From Acidobacteriota bacterium (GTDB lineage Bacteria > Acidobacteriota > Vicinamibacteria > Fen-336), in assembly GCA_011526565.1 (NCBI GenBank), contig WYBL01000163.1, forward strand, positions 124,001 to 188,000: a stretch of DNA of 64,000 nt, in the 5' to 3' direction. How positions within the stretch are numbered: the first letter of the stretch is position 1; every line of letters begins with the position of its first letter. Of this stretch, positions 1 through 8,016 are shown one piece after another. The position numbers and the translations under genes were made by a program. The notes beneath the pieces are model-generated. The model did not search any database. It had not been told where the DNA came from and was given only the letters and a program-made list of their open reading frames with translations.

Positions 1-56
1 GCCACCGGCCGGCCCTCTCCACCGTTCGCCACGGCCGGCCGCCGTCCGCGCGCCAT
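1..56 (-). CDS. Start of a gene downstream of dnaJ (partial)
   Basis: An ATG at 56 lies 2 nt after the dnaJ stop and opens a frame that runs off the window edge. Only 18 residues are visible, ending in GGEGRPV. A GTG at 5 preceded by GGAGAGG is an alternative start. Too little is seen to assign a family. Because an HspR-type operator lies upstream of dnaJ, and dnaJ-hspR gene pairs are common, an HspR (MerR-family) repressor is a reasonable guess, but it is only a guess. Confidence 0.25.
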   Translation of the reverse strand, partial: MARGRRPAVANGGEGRPV

Positions 57-58
57 CG

Positions 59-1126
59 TCACCGCTCCTTTCGTGCGAAAGCTCGTCGTGGCTCCTGTGG
101 ATGCAGCGCCGCCAGTTCGCGCAGCAGCGCGCGGCCGCGGTCGTCGACGACGGTGGGGATCTCGATCGCCACCTCGACGAACAGGTCGCCGCGGCCGCCC
201 TCGGGCCGCGGCGCGCCGCGCTTGCGCAGCCGGAACCGCTGCCCCGCCTGGGTGCCCGCCGGCACCTCGATCACGACCGGCCCGTCCGGCGTCGGCACGT
301 CGACGTGGGCGCCGCCCGCCGCCTCCACCATCGACAGCGGCACCACGCAGTGCAGGTCGTCGCCGTCGCGCCGGAACAGCTCGTGCGGACCGACCTCCAC
401 CACCAGCACGAAGTCGCCGGGCGGCCCGCCGTGGCGGCCCGCGTTGCCGCCGCCCGGGATGCGCAGCCGCTCGCCGGGCCGCACGCCGGGCGGGATCCGC
501 ACGTGGATGCGCTCGGTCTGGAGCACGCGGCCCTCGGCCGCGCAGTCTCCGCACGGGCGGCGGCTGACGCGCCCGCGCCCGGCGCAGTCGGGGCAGGCGC
601 GGCTGAAGACCAGGTGCCCGCGGCGGGCCCGCAGGCTGCCGGTGCCACGGCAGCGACGGCACGGCACCGGGGCGAGTTCGACTTCGCCGAGCCCGCCGCA
701 GGCCGCGCAGGCCTCGAAGCGCACGACCTCCAGCGAGCGCTCGGCCCCCTGCATCGACTCGTCGAACGAGACGTGGGCCGCCTGCTCGAGGTCCTCGCCG
801 CGGGCCATCGAGCGCTCTTCGCGCGGGGCCTCGAAGATCTCGCCGAAGCTGACCTCGCCGCCGCCGCGCGAGAAGTCGAAGCCCTCGAAGCCCACGCGCG
901 GCACCGGCTCGGAGGCGACCGCCGCCTCGCCGCGGTCGTAGCGGGCACGCCGCTCGGGGTTGCCGAGCACCTCGAACGCGCGGGCGATCGCGCCATACTG
1001 TTCGGCGGCGACCGGGTCGCCGGGGTTGAGGTCGGGGTGCAGCGCGCGCGCGAGGCGCTTGTAGGCGCGCTGGATCTCGGCCGCGCTCGCGGCCCGGCGC
1101 ACGCCGAGAACCGTGTAGAAGTCCAT
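59..1126 (-). CDS. dnaJ: DnaJ-family co-chaperone
   Basis: This is a Hsp40 co-chaperone that delivers unfolded proteins to DnaK and stimulates its ATPase. The 355-residue protein has an N-terminal J domain (about residues 2-65) with the HPD motif, then a Gly/Phe-containing linker. A zinc-binding region follows with four CxxC repeats: CAACGGLG, CRRCRGTG, CPDCAGRG and a degenerate CGDCAAEG. Two C-terminal substrate-binding beta domains complete it. Length and domain order fit full DnaJ rather than the zinc-less CbpA. The ATG at 1126 lies 9 nt after a TAGGAT -10 box with no Shine-Dalgarno site, so the mRNA is probably leaderless or nearly so. The promoter is overlapped by an HspR-like inverted repeat. 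No dnaK or grpE is in view. A further gene starts 2 nt after the stop, suggesting an operon continuing past the window edge. Confidence 0.95.
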   Translation of the reverse strand: MDFYTVLGVRRAASAAEIQRAYKRLARALHPDLNPGDPVAAEQYGAIARAFEVLGNPERRARYDRGEAAVASEPVPRVGFEGFDFSRGGGEVSFGEIFEAPREERSMARGEDLEQAAHVSFDESMQGAERSLEVVRFEACAACGGLGEVELAPVPCRRCRGTGSLRARRGHLVFSRACPDCAGRGRVSRRPCGDCAAEGRVLQTERIHVRIPPGVRPGERLRIPGGGNAGRHGGPPGDFVLVVEVGPHELFRRDGDDLHCVVPLSMVEAAGGAHVDVPTPDGPVVIEVPAGTQAGQRFRLRKRGAPRPEGGRGDLFVEVAIEIPTVVDDRGRALLRELAALHPQEPRRAFARKER

Positions 1127-1135
1127 CCCGCTTCG

Positions 1136-1165
1136 ATCCTAGAAAGTTGAGTCCCTCATTGTCAA
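1136..1165 (-). promoter_or_regulatory. dnaJ sigma-70 promoter
   Basis: On the minus strand a perfect -35 TTGACA (1165-1160) is separated by 18 nt from a -10 TAGGAT (1141-1136). The -10 box ends 9 nt before the dnaJ ATG. This is the clearest housekeeping-type promoter in the window. Confidence 0.8.
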
Positions 1166-1166
1166 C
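1146..1166. promoter_or_regulatory. HAIR-like operator (candidate HspR site)
   Basis: On the minus strand the sequence reads GTTGACA-N7-ACTCAAC. The HspR-associated inverted repeat is known as CTTGAGT-N7-ACTCAAG, so both spacing and core (TTGA-N11-TCAA) match. The left arm contains the dnaJ -35 box and the right arm lies in the spacer, so a bound repressor would block RNA polymerase. Confidence 0.6.
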
Positions 1167-1986
1167 TTTTGAGCGCGTCCGGACCTGGGAGGTCGCTGCC
1201 GGAGGTGGCCTGAGCGAGCGGGCAGCGGCCGCGAGCCTGAGCGACGCGGCGGCGCTGCTTCCGCACGGCGCGTACACGACCCTGCGCACGTACGATGGAC
1301 GCCGCCTGCTGCGCCTCCCCGCCCACTTCCGCCGACTCGAGGAGTCGGCGGCCCTCGAGGGGCAGCCCGGGCGCGTGGACGAAGCCACCGCCCGCGAGGC
1401 ACTGCGCGCGGTGCTCGCCGCCTGCGACCACCCGGAGTCGCGGTTGCGGCTCACCTTCGCCCCGCCGCGGCTGTTCGTCTCGGTCGAGCGCTTCGCCCCG
1501 CCACCGGCGTCCCTCTACGGGCAGGGCGTCGCCTGCGCCGTGCTCGGCGTCCACCGCGACAACCCGCACGCCAAGGACACCCGCTTCATCGCCACCGCGG
1601 ACGCCGCGTACCGCGCGCTGCCGCCGGGCGTGCACGAGGGGCTGATGGCAGCGGCGGACGGCGCGCTGCTCGAGGGCCTGTCGAGCAACTTCTTCGCGGT
1701 CGCGGACGGGGTGCTGCGCACCGAGGAGGAGCGGGTGCTGCACGGCGTGACGCGCTCGCTGGTGCTCGAGCTGGCCGCGGGCCTCGTGCCGCGCGGGACC
1801 GGGGCGCTGCGGACCGACGAGCTGGCCGTGGCGAGCGAGGCGTTCGTGACCTCGGTGTCGCGCGGCGTGCTGCCGGTCGTGCGCGTCGACGACGCGGTCC
1901 TGGGCGACGGCCGCCCTGGCCCGATCACCCGCGAGCTGATCCGCAGGCTGCGCGAGCTCGAGGAGCGGGAGGCGATCGAACCCTAG
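1147..1986 (+). CDS. Class IV PLP aminotransferase (branched-chain/aminodeoxychorismate lyase family)
   Basis: This is a fold-type IV PLP enzyme of 279 residues, close to the family's usual length. Visible landmarks are the HAKDTRF segment, where the Lys matches the PLP-binding lysine, then a DGALLEGLSSNFF segment matching the conserved E-S-x-N cofactor-phosphate region, and a C-terminal SEAFVTSVSRGVLPV segment. Members transaminate branched-chain or D-amino acids or cleave aminodeoxychorismate; sequence alone does not tell which. The start is uncertain. The TTG at 1147 lies inside the dnaJ operator, and a second in-frame TTG follows at 1159; no good Shine-Dalgarno site precedes either. The gene is divergent from dnaJ and ends 3 nt from the convergent DUF190 gene. 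Confidence 0.8.
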   Translation: MSPSLSTFERVRTWEVAAGGGLSERAAAASLSDAAALLPHGAYTTLRTYDGRRLLRLPAHFRRLEESAALEGQPGRVDEATAREALRAVLAACDHPESRLRLTFAPPRLFVSVERFAPPPASLYGQGVACAVLGVHRDNPHAKDTRFIATADAAYRALPPGVHEGLMAAADGALLEGLSSNFFAVADGVLRTEEERVLHGVTRSLVLELAAGLVPRGTGALRTDELAVASEAFVTSVSRGVLPVVRVDDAVLGDGRPGPITRELIRRLRELEEREAIEP

Positions 1987-1989
1987 CCG

Positions 1990-2331
1990 CTACGCGTCGC
2001 CGGGCGGCGCGCAGAGCACGACCTGGGTGTCGACGACCTCGACCAGGCCGTGGCGGACGATCTCGCGCACCCTCGGCAGCACCCGCTCGATCGCGGCGGG
2101 CTCGTCGACGACCTCGATCCGCACCGGCAGCGACGAGGCGAGGTCGAGCAGGTCGAGGGTGCGGATGCTGCCGCGGCCGGTGAAGCCGGCCATCGCGCGG
2201 AACACGGTGGCGCCCGCCAGGTGCTCGCGACGGAACAGCTCGAGCAGCGCGTTGTAGACGCTGTGGCCCTCGAAGCGGTCGGACTCGTTGACGGTGACGA
2301 TCAGCTTGCGAGCCGGGCCGGGATGGAGCAT
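1990..2331 (-). CDS. DUF190 family protein
   Basis: This is a 113-residue cytosolic protein of the DUF190 family, a PII/CutA-like ferredoxin fold often encoded beside crcB. Visible family features are the KLIVTVNESDRFEG start, the YNALLELFRREHLAGATVFRA helix-strand unit and the FTGRGSIRT loop. It starts at the ATG at 2331 with a GGAGG site 5 nt upstream and 19 nt after the crcB stop, so it is the second gene of a crcB-DUF190 operon. Its biochemical role is unknown; the pairing suggests a link with fluoride export. Confidence 0.85.
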   Translation of the reverse strand: MLHPGPARKLIVTVNESDRFEGHSVYNALLELFRREHLAGATVFRAMAGFTGRGSIRTLDLLDLASSLPVRIEVVDEPAAIERVLPRVREIVRHGLVEVVDTQVVLCAPPGDA

Positions 2332-2350
2332 GTCGGCCTCCAGGGCGACG

Positions 2351-2731
2351 TCAGCGGGCCAGCGCCGCGCCCACGCGCAGCGCGACGAGGCCCGCGGCCA
2401 GCGAGGCGAGCACGTTGAGCCCGGCCATGGCGTACGCGCCCTGGTCGAGCAGGCGGCTCGTTTCGTACTCGAACGTGGAGAAGGTGGTGAACGCGCCCAG
2501 CACGCCGGTGGCGAGGGCGAGCCGGGTCAGCGGGTCGAAGCCGCCGCGCTCGGCGCCGAAGGCGACGACGAAGCCGAGCGCGAACGAGCCCGCGACGTTG
2601 ACGAGGAACGTCGCCAGCGGGAACTCCCCGCTCCACGCACGGGCGACCAGCAGCGACACGGCGTAGCGCAGCACGGCGCCCAGCGCGCCTCCCGCCGCCA
2701 CCGCGAGGAACCGTGCCGCGGGTGCATCCAT
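2351..2731 (-). CDS. crcB: Fluoride channel CrcB/FluC
   Basis: This is a small membrane channel that exports fluoride as a dual-topology dimer. The 126 residues form four hydrophobic segments with the family motifs GGALGAVLRY near the N-terminus, FLVNVAGSFALG in the second helix and GVLGAFTTFSTFEYET in the third, including the Phe/Thr/Ser residues that line the pore and sodium site. The ATG at 2731 is 7 nt after a TAGACT hexamer, and that hexamer begins with the TAG stop of the upstream M48 gene. There is no room for a fluoride riboswitch (the gap is 10 nt). DUF190 follows in the same operon. Confidence 0.95.
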   Translation of the reverse strand: MDAPAARFLAVAAGGALGAVLRYAVSLLVARAWSGEFPLATFLVNVAGSFALGFVVAFGAERGGFDPLTRLALATGVLGAFTTFSTFEYETSRLLDQGAYAMAGLNVLASLAAGLVALRVGAALAR

Positions 2732-2738
2732 TGCCCCG

Positions 2739-2744
2739 AGTCTA
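2739..2744 (-). promoter_or_regulatory. TAGACT -10 box, crcB
   Basis: TAGACT ends 7 nt before the crcB ATG. Its first three bases are the stop codon of the M48 gene. No convincing -35 was found. Confidence 0.45.
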
Positions 2745-4625
2745 ACGCCGCACCACGAGTGCGCCGGCCACCCGCTTCGCCAGCTTCTTCGCCGTGCCCT
2801 GGCCCGTGCCAGCGAGCACGAACGTGCGCAGTTCGCCGGGCACCCGCAGCGGCTCGAGCGCCTGGAGCAGGGCCTCGCCGGCGCGCCGGCCAGCCGCTTC
2901 CGTCTCGAAGAGGCGGCGGCGGCGCACGACGACCAGGCACCAGCAGCGGTGCTCGGGCAGCACCTTCACGCGCCGCTCGGCGAGCACCGCGAGCGCGATG
3001 TCCGGACGCGAGCGAAGCAGGGCCTGCGCCTCCTGCTCCAGCTCCGGCGGCAGGCCGTGCGGGCCGTAGTCCGCCGGGTCTTCGGCCAGCGCCCCGCGTT
3101 CGGCCTCCGCCTGCTCCTCGAGCTCCCCGCGCTCGGCCAGCCGCCGCCGGAAGGCACGCGCCTCGTCGGGCCGGCCGTGCCGCATCAGGTACTCGAAGGC
3201 GAGGCCGCAGGCCGGCACGGTGGCGGCGGGATCGGCCTCGATGGCGCGGCGCAGCAGGTCGAGGCCGCTGTCGTCGTCGCGCTCGAGCCGCAGCTCCGCC
3301 GCGGCGAACATCGCCTCGGGGCGAGGCGACACTGCGGCCAGCAGCGGCGCCAGCGCGGACAGCGCGGCCTCCGGCCCCTCGAGCAGGCGCAGCAGCCGGG
3401 CGCGCTCCAGCGCCTCGTCGGACGTCCAGGCCCCTTCGGCGCCCTGGGTCTCGAGTTCCGCCAGCCGCTGCCGGGCCGTGCGCGCCATCGCGTGGCGCTC
3501 CGCCCAGGCCTCGCGCGCCGTCTCGCGCCAGCGCGTCTCGAGGATCCGGGTCACACGGGGCAGGGCCGCGCCCAGCAGCGCCGCGGCCCCCGGCTCGGCG
3601 ACCGGCGGCGGCAGCCGCGGGGCCTGGCGCAGCGCAGCCAGCCGCTCCCGCAGCGGCGGGTGGCTGTCGTCCACGTCGCCCGCGCGGCGCAGCGCCACTT
3701 CCAGCACCCGCTCCGCGCTGCCGGCCGCGGGCGCCTGCGCCACCTCCCGCGCCAGGCCCGCGAACACCCCTGCCGGCGGCGCCGGCGACTCGGCGACGCC
3801 GCGGAACACCCTTTCCCAGTAGGGTGAGAGCGAGGTCGCCGCCTGGACCTCCAGCCGCACCAGGGCGTCGGCCAGGGCGCGGGCACCGAAGCGCCGGGCC
3901 GCCACCCGGTCCGCCTCGTGCTCCTGGGCTCGCGCCTGGGCGAACGAGTAGGCCTGGAAGCGCGGCGCGTACCAGGCCACGAAGCGGCGGAACACCCAGG
4001 CCCCGGACACCTCGCCGCCGGCGAAGAGCTCGCCGAGCCGCGCCCAGGTCGCGCGCACGCGGTAGACCCAGGCGCCGAATCGCCCGTGGGCGCCGGCCAG
4101 GTGGCCGAACTCGTGGGCGAGCACGGCGCGCAACTCCGCGGTCGACAGCGCGTGGAGCAGCGGCAGGCCCAGGATCAGCGAGTTGCGGTGCCAGCCGAAG
4201 ACGCCGAGCCGTGGCACCTGGGTGACGGCTGCGTTCCACTCGTCGGTGAGCAGCACCTCGTCCGGCTCGCGCACACCGACGGCGGCGCCGACTTCGTCGA
4301 TCGCGGCAAACAGGGCCGGCGACTCGCCGCGGGTCAGCGCCAGGCCCTGCGGCCGCTCCAGGCGGACCCACAGCGCGCGCAGCACGGCCCAGGCGAAGAT
4401 GGCGGCGACCACCGCCAGCTTGAGCGCGGCGGCGCGGCCAGAGCGCGCGTGGAACATCGCCCAGCCCGCGACGCCGACCAGGGCCAGCGCGGCCGCGAGG
4501 GCGAACCCGACGTAGCCGAAGCCGAGCGCGGCCCAGCCAGCGAGCCGCCGACGGTAGGCGCGCGGATCTTCCCGCTGCAGCGCCTCGGCGCGCCGGACCA
4601 GGGCCTCGAACTCGTCGTGGGTCAT
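2742..4625 (-). CDS. M48-family membrane zinc metallopeptidase
   Basis: This is a 627-residue membrane-anchored Zn endopeptidase of the HtpX/Oma1/Ste24 superfamily. Two hydrophobic helices (about residues 33-60 and 70-90) precede the catalytic domain. HEFGH (around residue 168) supplies two His ligands and the general-base Glu. The third ligand is the Glu of EHEAD (around residue 238). The long C-terminal half (about 300 residues) is helical and Ala/Leu/Arg-rich with helix-turn-helix repeats like TPRs (for example EALERARLLRLLEGPEAALSAL, split here as EALERARLLRL and LEGPEAALSAL), suggesting a partner-binding arm. The ATG at 4625 has no Shine-Dalgarno site; TAGACT lies 14 nt upstream. The substrate is unknown; envelope protein quality control is typical of the family. 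Confidence 0.85.
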   Translation of the reverse strand: MTHDEFEALVRRAEALQREDPRAYRRRLAGWAALGFGYVGFALAAALALVGVAGWAMFHARSGRAAALKLAVVAAIFAWAVLRALWVRLERPQGLALTRGESPALFAAIDEVGAAVGVREPDEVLLTDEWNAAVTQVPRLGVFGWHRNSLILGLPLLHALSTAELRAVLAHEFGHLAGAHGRFGAWVYRVRATWARLGELFAGGEVSGAWVFRRFVAWYAPRFQAYSFAQARAQEHEADRVAARRFGARALADALVRLEVQAATSLSPYWERVFRGVAESPAPPAGVFAGLAREVAQAPAAGSAERVLEVALRRAGDVDDSHPPLRERLAALRQAPRLPPPVAEPGAAALLGAALPRVTRILETRWRETAREAWAERHAMARTARQRLAELETQGAEGAWTSDEALERARLLRLLEGPEAALSALAPLLAAVSPRPEAMFAAAELRLERDDDSGLDLLRRAIEADPAATVPACGLAFEYLMRHGRPDEARAFRRRLAERGELEEQAEAERGALAEDPADYGPHGLPPELEQEAQALLRSRPDIALAVLAERRVKVLPEHRCWCLVVVRRRRLFETEAAGRRAGEALLQALEPLRVPGELRTFVLAGTGQGTAKKLAKRVAGALVVRR

Positions 4626-4639
4626 CGGGAGCGTGCCCG

Positions 4640-4645
4640 AGTCTA
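4640..4645 (-). promoter_or_regulatory. TAGACT candidate -10 box, M48 gene
   Basis: Same hexamer and flanking bases (TTAGACTCGGG) as upstream of crcB, but 14 nt from the ATG, so a transcript would carry a short leader. Confidence 0.4.
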
Positions 4646-4659
4646 ACGCTCCGCCTGGC

Positions 4660-6558
4660 TCACTCGCGCAGGAGGCGCACGCGGTCGACGGCCCCCGCCG
4701 TGTTGCGGCCCGACCAGCCGTCGAGGTCTGCGCGGGCGGTCGCGGACCACAACAACTCGACCGCGTTGAAGCCGGGCGCGAGCGCCGCCGCCGGCACCTC
4801 GAAGCGCAACTCGCTCCACTCCGCGCCGAGCGGCGCCTCGCCCAGTTCCACGCCCCCGAGCCGCACTCGGACGCGGACCGCGAGCTCCGGCGGCTCCGCC
4901 CGCGCCCGCAGCACGAGCGTCGCGGGCAGCGCGTGGCGCACCGGCAACGCCAGCCGCGAGCGACGGCCGCGCGAGGCGCGGAAATCCGCGCCCGCCGCGG
5001 CCGGGTACCAGCCCTCGCCCACCGCGGCTTCGACGGCCGGGGCCTCGCGCCCCCCGAGGTCGAGCTCGCCGCGCAGCGACCACGGGCCGTCGTCGAGCCA
5101 CACGCCGCGCAGGTGGTCGTAGGCCAGCACCCACAGCGGCCGCGGCAGCCAGCCGCGCCAGCCGTCGATCGTGCGCCAGGCGACGTCGACCTGCGCGGCC
5201 GCGACGCGGTCGAGCGTCGCGCCCTGGTCCTTGTTGCCGACCAGGTTCGAGTTGTGGATGTAGGAGAGCTGGTCGTTCCACAGGCCCAGCGCGACGAGAG
5301 CCAGCGCCGGGGCGAGGAGCGGGCGCCGGCGCAGGAAGTCGAGCGCCGCGCCGAGGCCGAGGCCGAACAGCGGCAGCAGGCACAGCAGACGACGCTGGCC
5401 GAAGGCGTCCGAGCCCCACCAGTCGATCAGCAGTCCGTTGACGAACGCCGAGAGCGCGAGGCCGGTGACGAACAGCGCGGCGAGCGCTCGGTCCCGCCGC
5501 AGCCAGCCCAGCCAGCCGAGCGCGGCGACGGCGAAGAGCGGGTGCCAGGTGAACAGGCCGTGGCGGGGCGAGAGCAGCACGAGCAGCCACTGCGAGCCCG
5601 CCGTCGCCACCCAGTTCTGCTCGGCCGTCACCGCCAGGAACGCGGTGCCGTACATCGCGAGCCACACCGCGAGCTGGAGGGCGGCGCCGGCGACCGGCGC
5701 GGCCAGCAGCCAGGCGAAGCGGGCCACGAGGGCCGGCGGCCGCCGCAACACCAGGTCGAGCGCGGGCAGCGAGAGCAGCACGGCGTCCTGGGCCCGCACC
5801 AGCGAGAGCAGCGCGCCCGCCGCCCCGACCCACAGCCAGTCGCGGGCCGGCGCGGCGGCGTCGCGGTCCCGCGCCCGCAGCCACAGGAACACCAGCAGGC
5901 AGGCGAGGCCGGCAGAGGTCGCGTGCGACATGAACGCGTTGGCGGTCGCGTAGAAGCGCAGCGGCGTCGCGTACCACAACCCGAGCGCGGCGAGCGCCGC
6001 CACCGCCCGCCCGAAGCGCGGGCGCAGCAGCGCCTCGCACAGCAGCAGGCCGAGCGCGGCCCAGGCGAACGAGGCGAGCGTGACGGCGGACTGGTAAGGC
6101 TGCGAGAAGCCGTCGGCGGCCGGCCCGCCCGGCAGCAGCGCCGCGCCGTGGGCGAGGGCGAAGGCGGGCGACCACGCGATCGCCTGGCCGACCAGCACCC
6201 GCGAGGTGACGCCGACCCCGGGCGTGACGACGGGTTTCGCGCCCAGCCCCGCGTAGTCGTTCGCGAAGTCGAGGTCGAGGTCGAGCAGGGGCGAGCGCAG
6301 CAGCGCGTAGTACTCGTAGCCGTCGCCGCCGAGCCGCCCGTAGACCGACGGCACGTCGAGCAGGACGAGCGCGCACAGCAGCGCGCGCGGCCCGTCGCAC
6401 CAGCGCCGCCCGCCGCGGGCGGCCACCGAGAGCGCGACGAGAATCGCGAAGACGAGGGTCACGGTGCCGAACGCCGGCGGCGCGCCGCAGTCGACGGCGG
6501 CCCGGGCGACGAGCGCCAGCGCGGCGGCGGCCAGCAGGAGGCGGTCGGGGCGGCTCAT
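4660..6558 (-). CDS. Polytopic membrane glycosyltransferase-like protein
   Basis: This 632-residue inner-membrane protein has about ten hydrophobic segments in residues 1-440. An acidic GDGYEYY motif sits in the first large loop (around residue 80), as in GT-C polyprenyl-phosphate-sugar transferases, where an Asp-containing loop is catalytic. The soluble C-terminal part (about residues 470-632) looks like a beta-sandwich carbohydrate-binding domain. Such proteins usually move sugars from lipid carriers onto glycans, lipids or proteins on the outer face of the membrane. The exact acceptor cannot be deduced. The ATG at 6558 lies 9 nt after TAGACT. A protein with a similar plan is encoded at 42276-44489. 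Confidence 0.7.
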   Translation of the reverse strand: MSRPDRLLLAAAALALVARAAVDCGAPPAFGTVTLVFAILVALSVAARGGRRWCDGPRALLCALVLLDVPSVYGRLGGDGYEYYALLRSPLLDLDLDFANDYAGLGAKPVVTPGVGVTSRVLVGQAIAWSPAFALAHGAALLPGGPAADGFSQPYQSAVTLASFAWAALGLLLCEALLRPRFGRAVAALAALGLWYATPLRFYATANAFMSHATSAGLACLLVFLWLRARDRDAAAPARDWLWVGAAGALLSLVRAQDAVLLSLPALDLVLRRPPALVARFAWLLAAPVAGAALQLAVWLAMYGTAFLAVTAEQNWVATAGSQWLLVLLSPRHGLFTWHPLFAVAALGWLGWLRRDRALAALFVTGLALSAFVNGLLIDWWGSDAFGQRRLLCLLPLFGLGLGAALDFLRRRPLLAPALALVALGLWNDQLSYIHNSNLVGNKDQGATLDRVAAAQVDVAWRTIDGWRGWLPRPLWVLAYDHLRGVWLDDGPWSLRGELDLGGREAPAVEAAVGEGWYPAAAGADFRASRGRRSRLALPVRHALPATLVLRARAEPPELAVRVRVRLGGVELGEAPLGAEWSELRFEVPAAALAPGFNAVELLWSATARADLDGWSGRNTAGAVDRVRLLRE

Positions 6559-6567
6559 CGTGCCGCG

Positions 6568-6573
6568 AGTCTA
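6568..6573 (-). promoter_or_regulatory. TAGACT -10 box, membrane glycosyltransferase
   Basis: TAGACT ends 9 nt before the ATG at 6558. Its TAG is also the stop codon of the upstream GGDEF gene. Confidence 0.45.
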
Positions 6574-8013
6574 GCGGCCGGAGGCCGGCGGCGCGGCGCG
6601 GCGCACGCGGTCGCGGCCGGCGCCCTTGGCGTCGTACAGGGCGCGGTCGGCGCGGGCCAGGGCATCGGGCACGGTCTCGCCCGCGAGGTCGACGACGGCG
6701 ACGCCGAAGCTGGCGGTCACCCGCAGAAGGGCGCCGCCGTGGCGCACGGGCTGGTCGCGCAGCACGGCGGCCAGCCGCTCGGCGGTCTCGGCCGCCGCCT
6801 CTTCGCCCGTCATCGGCAACACCAGCGCGAATTCCTCGCCGCCCAGCCGCCCCAGCGCGTCCGAGGAGCGCAGCTCGCGGCGGCAGCGGGCCGCGATCTC
6901 GGTCAGCACGGCGTCGCCCGCCGCGTGGCCGTGGCGATCGTTGATCGCCTTGAAGTGGTCGACGTCGAACGCCGCGACCGCCAGCGGCGTCGCGAAGCGG
7001 CGCGAGCGCTCGAGCTCGCGCTCGGCCACCTCGAAGAAGTGGGCCCGGGTGTGGGCGCCGGTCAGCGAGTCGTGGGTCAGGCGCAGCCGCAGCTCGCGGT
7101 TCTCGGAGTACAGCACCGGCACCGCCAGGCCGAACAGCGCGCTGCCGGAGAGGATCATCGTCGCAAACTGGTAGGAGACCTCGTGCACGCCGGGCCCCAG
7201 TGCCGCGCCGAGGCCGGCGATGGCGGTGCCGAGCGCAGCGATCGCCGCGTAGGTGCGCAACGCGCCTTCCGTGTGGGCGATCAGCGTCAGCGGCACGATC
7301 GCGAAGAACACCAGGAACGAGCCGACCAGCCGGTGCTCGGGCCCGCTCGCCACGACGGCTGCCGACCCGGTCAGGGCCAGCAGGCAGGCCGCGATCTTGA
7401 GGGCGAACGGCCGCCAGGTCGCGCTCAGCGGGATCACCTGGACGTGCACGTGCAGACGGCCCGGGGGGTCGAACCGGAGCCGGTCGAGCAGCCCGCCGAG
7501 CAGGATGCCGAGCAGCGGCGCGAGCGAGAGCACGGCGACCGCGTCGCCGATCCAGAACGCGAGCCAGGCCTCTCGCGCGTCGGCGGCGGCCAGCGCCCCC
7601 GTCGCGACCAGCGCCGCCAGCCCGGTCGCGCTGGCGAACAGGGCGGCGGCCGGCGCCAGCAGCAGGAAGAAGCTGACCGCCTGCGGCGTGGGCCGCTCGA
7701 CGCCGAGCCGGACCAGCAGCCGGGCGCCGGCGACGTAGGTGAGCGCGTGGGCGAGGCCGCTGGCGAACCCGCTCCACAGGCGCGCGTCCCACGGGCGAGG
7801 GTCGGAAGCGAAGATCCCGGCGACGCTCCCGGCGGTCGTGGCGACCAGGATGGCGGGCACGCCGCGCCAGCCGAGCATGACGCCGACGGCGAAGGCGAGG
7901 CCGGCCGGCGGGAACCACAGGCTGGCATGGGGTGCGTACTCCTGGAGCCGGGCCAGCAGCGCGAGCGCGATCCAGGCCCCGGCGACCGCCGCGTGCAGGA
8001 GCAGGCGCTTCAC
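6571..8013 (-). CDS. MASE1-GGDEF diguanylate cyclase
   Basis: This 480-residue membrane sensor makes cyclic di-GMP from two GTP. The N-terminal half (about residues 1-310) is a MASE1-type membrane sensor of eight or more helices, with the LWFPPAGLAFA and WIGDAVAVLSLAP signatures. The C-terminal GGDEF domain keeps DVDHFKAINDRHGHAAGD and an active GGEEF site. An RxxD inhibitory site (RSSD) sits exactly five residues before GGEEF, so product feedback inhibition is expected. It starts with GTG at 8013, 3 nt after the nitroreductase stop, so it is translationally coupled. The ligand sensed by MASE1 is unknown. Confidence 0.92.
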   Translation of the reverse strand: MKRLLLHAAVAGAWIALALLARLQEYAPHASLWFPPAGLAFAVGVMLGWRGVPAILVATTAGSVAGIFASDPRPWDARLWSGFASGLAHALTYVAGARLLVRLGVERPTPQAVSFFLLLAPAAALFASATGLAALVATGALAAADAREAWLAFWIGDAVAVLSLAPLLGILLGGLLDRLRFDPPGRLHVHVQVIPLSATWRPFALKIAACLLALTGSAAVVASGPEHRLVGSFLVFFAIVPLTLIAHTEGALRTYAAIAALGTAIAGLGAALGPGVHEVSYQFATMILSGSALFGLAVPVLYSENRELRLRLTHDSLTGAHTRAHFFEVAERELERSRRFATPLAVAAFDVDHFKAINDRHGHAAGDAVLTEIAARCRRELRSSDALGRLGGEEFALVLPMTGEEAAAETAERLAAVLRDQPVRHGGALLRVTASFGVAVVDLAGETVPDALARADRALYDAKGAGRDRVRRAAPPASGR

Positions 8014-8016
8014 GGC

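Noticed and set aside
2732-2741. Possible fluoride riboswitch ahead of crcB
   Set aside because: Only 10 nt separate crcB from the upstream stop, too few for the aptamer.
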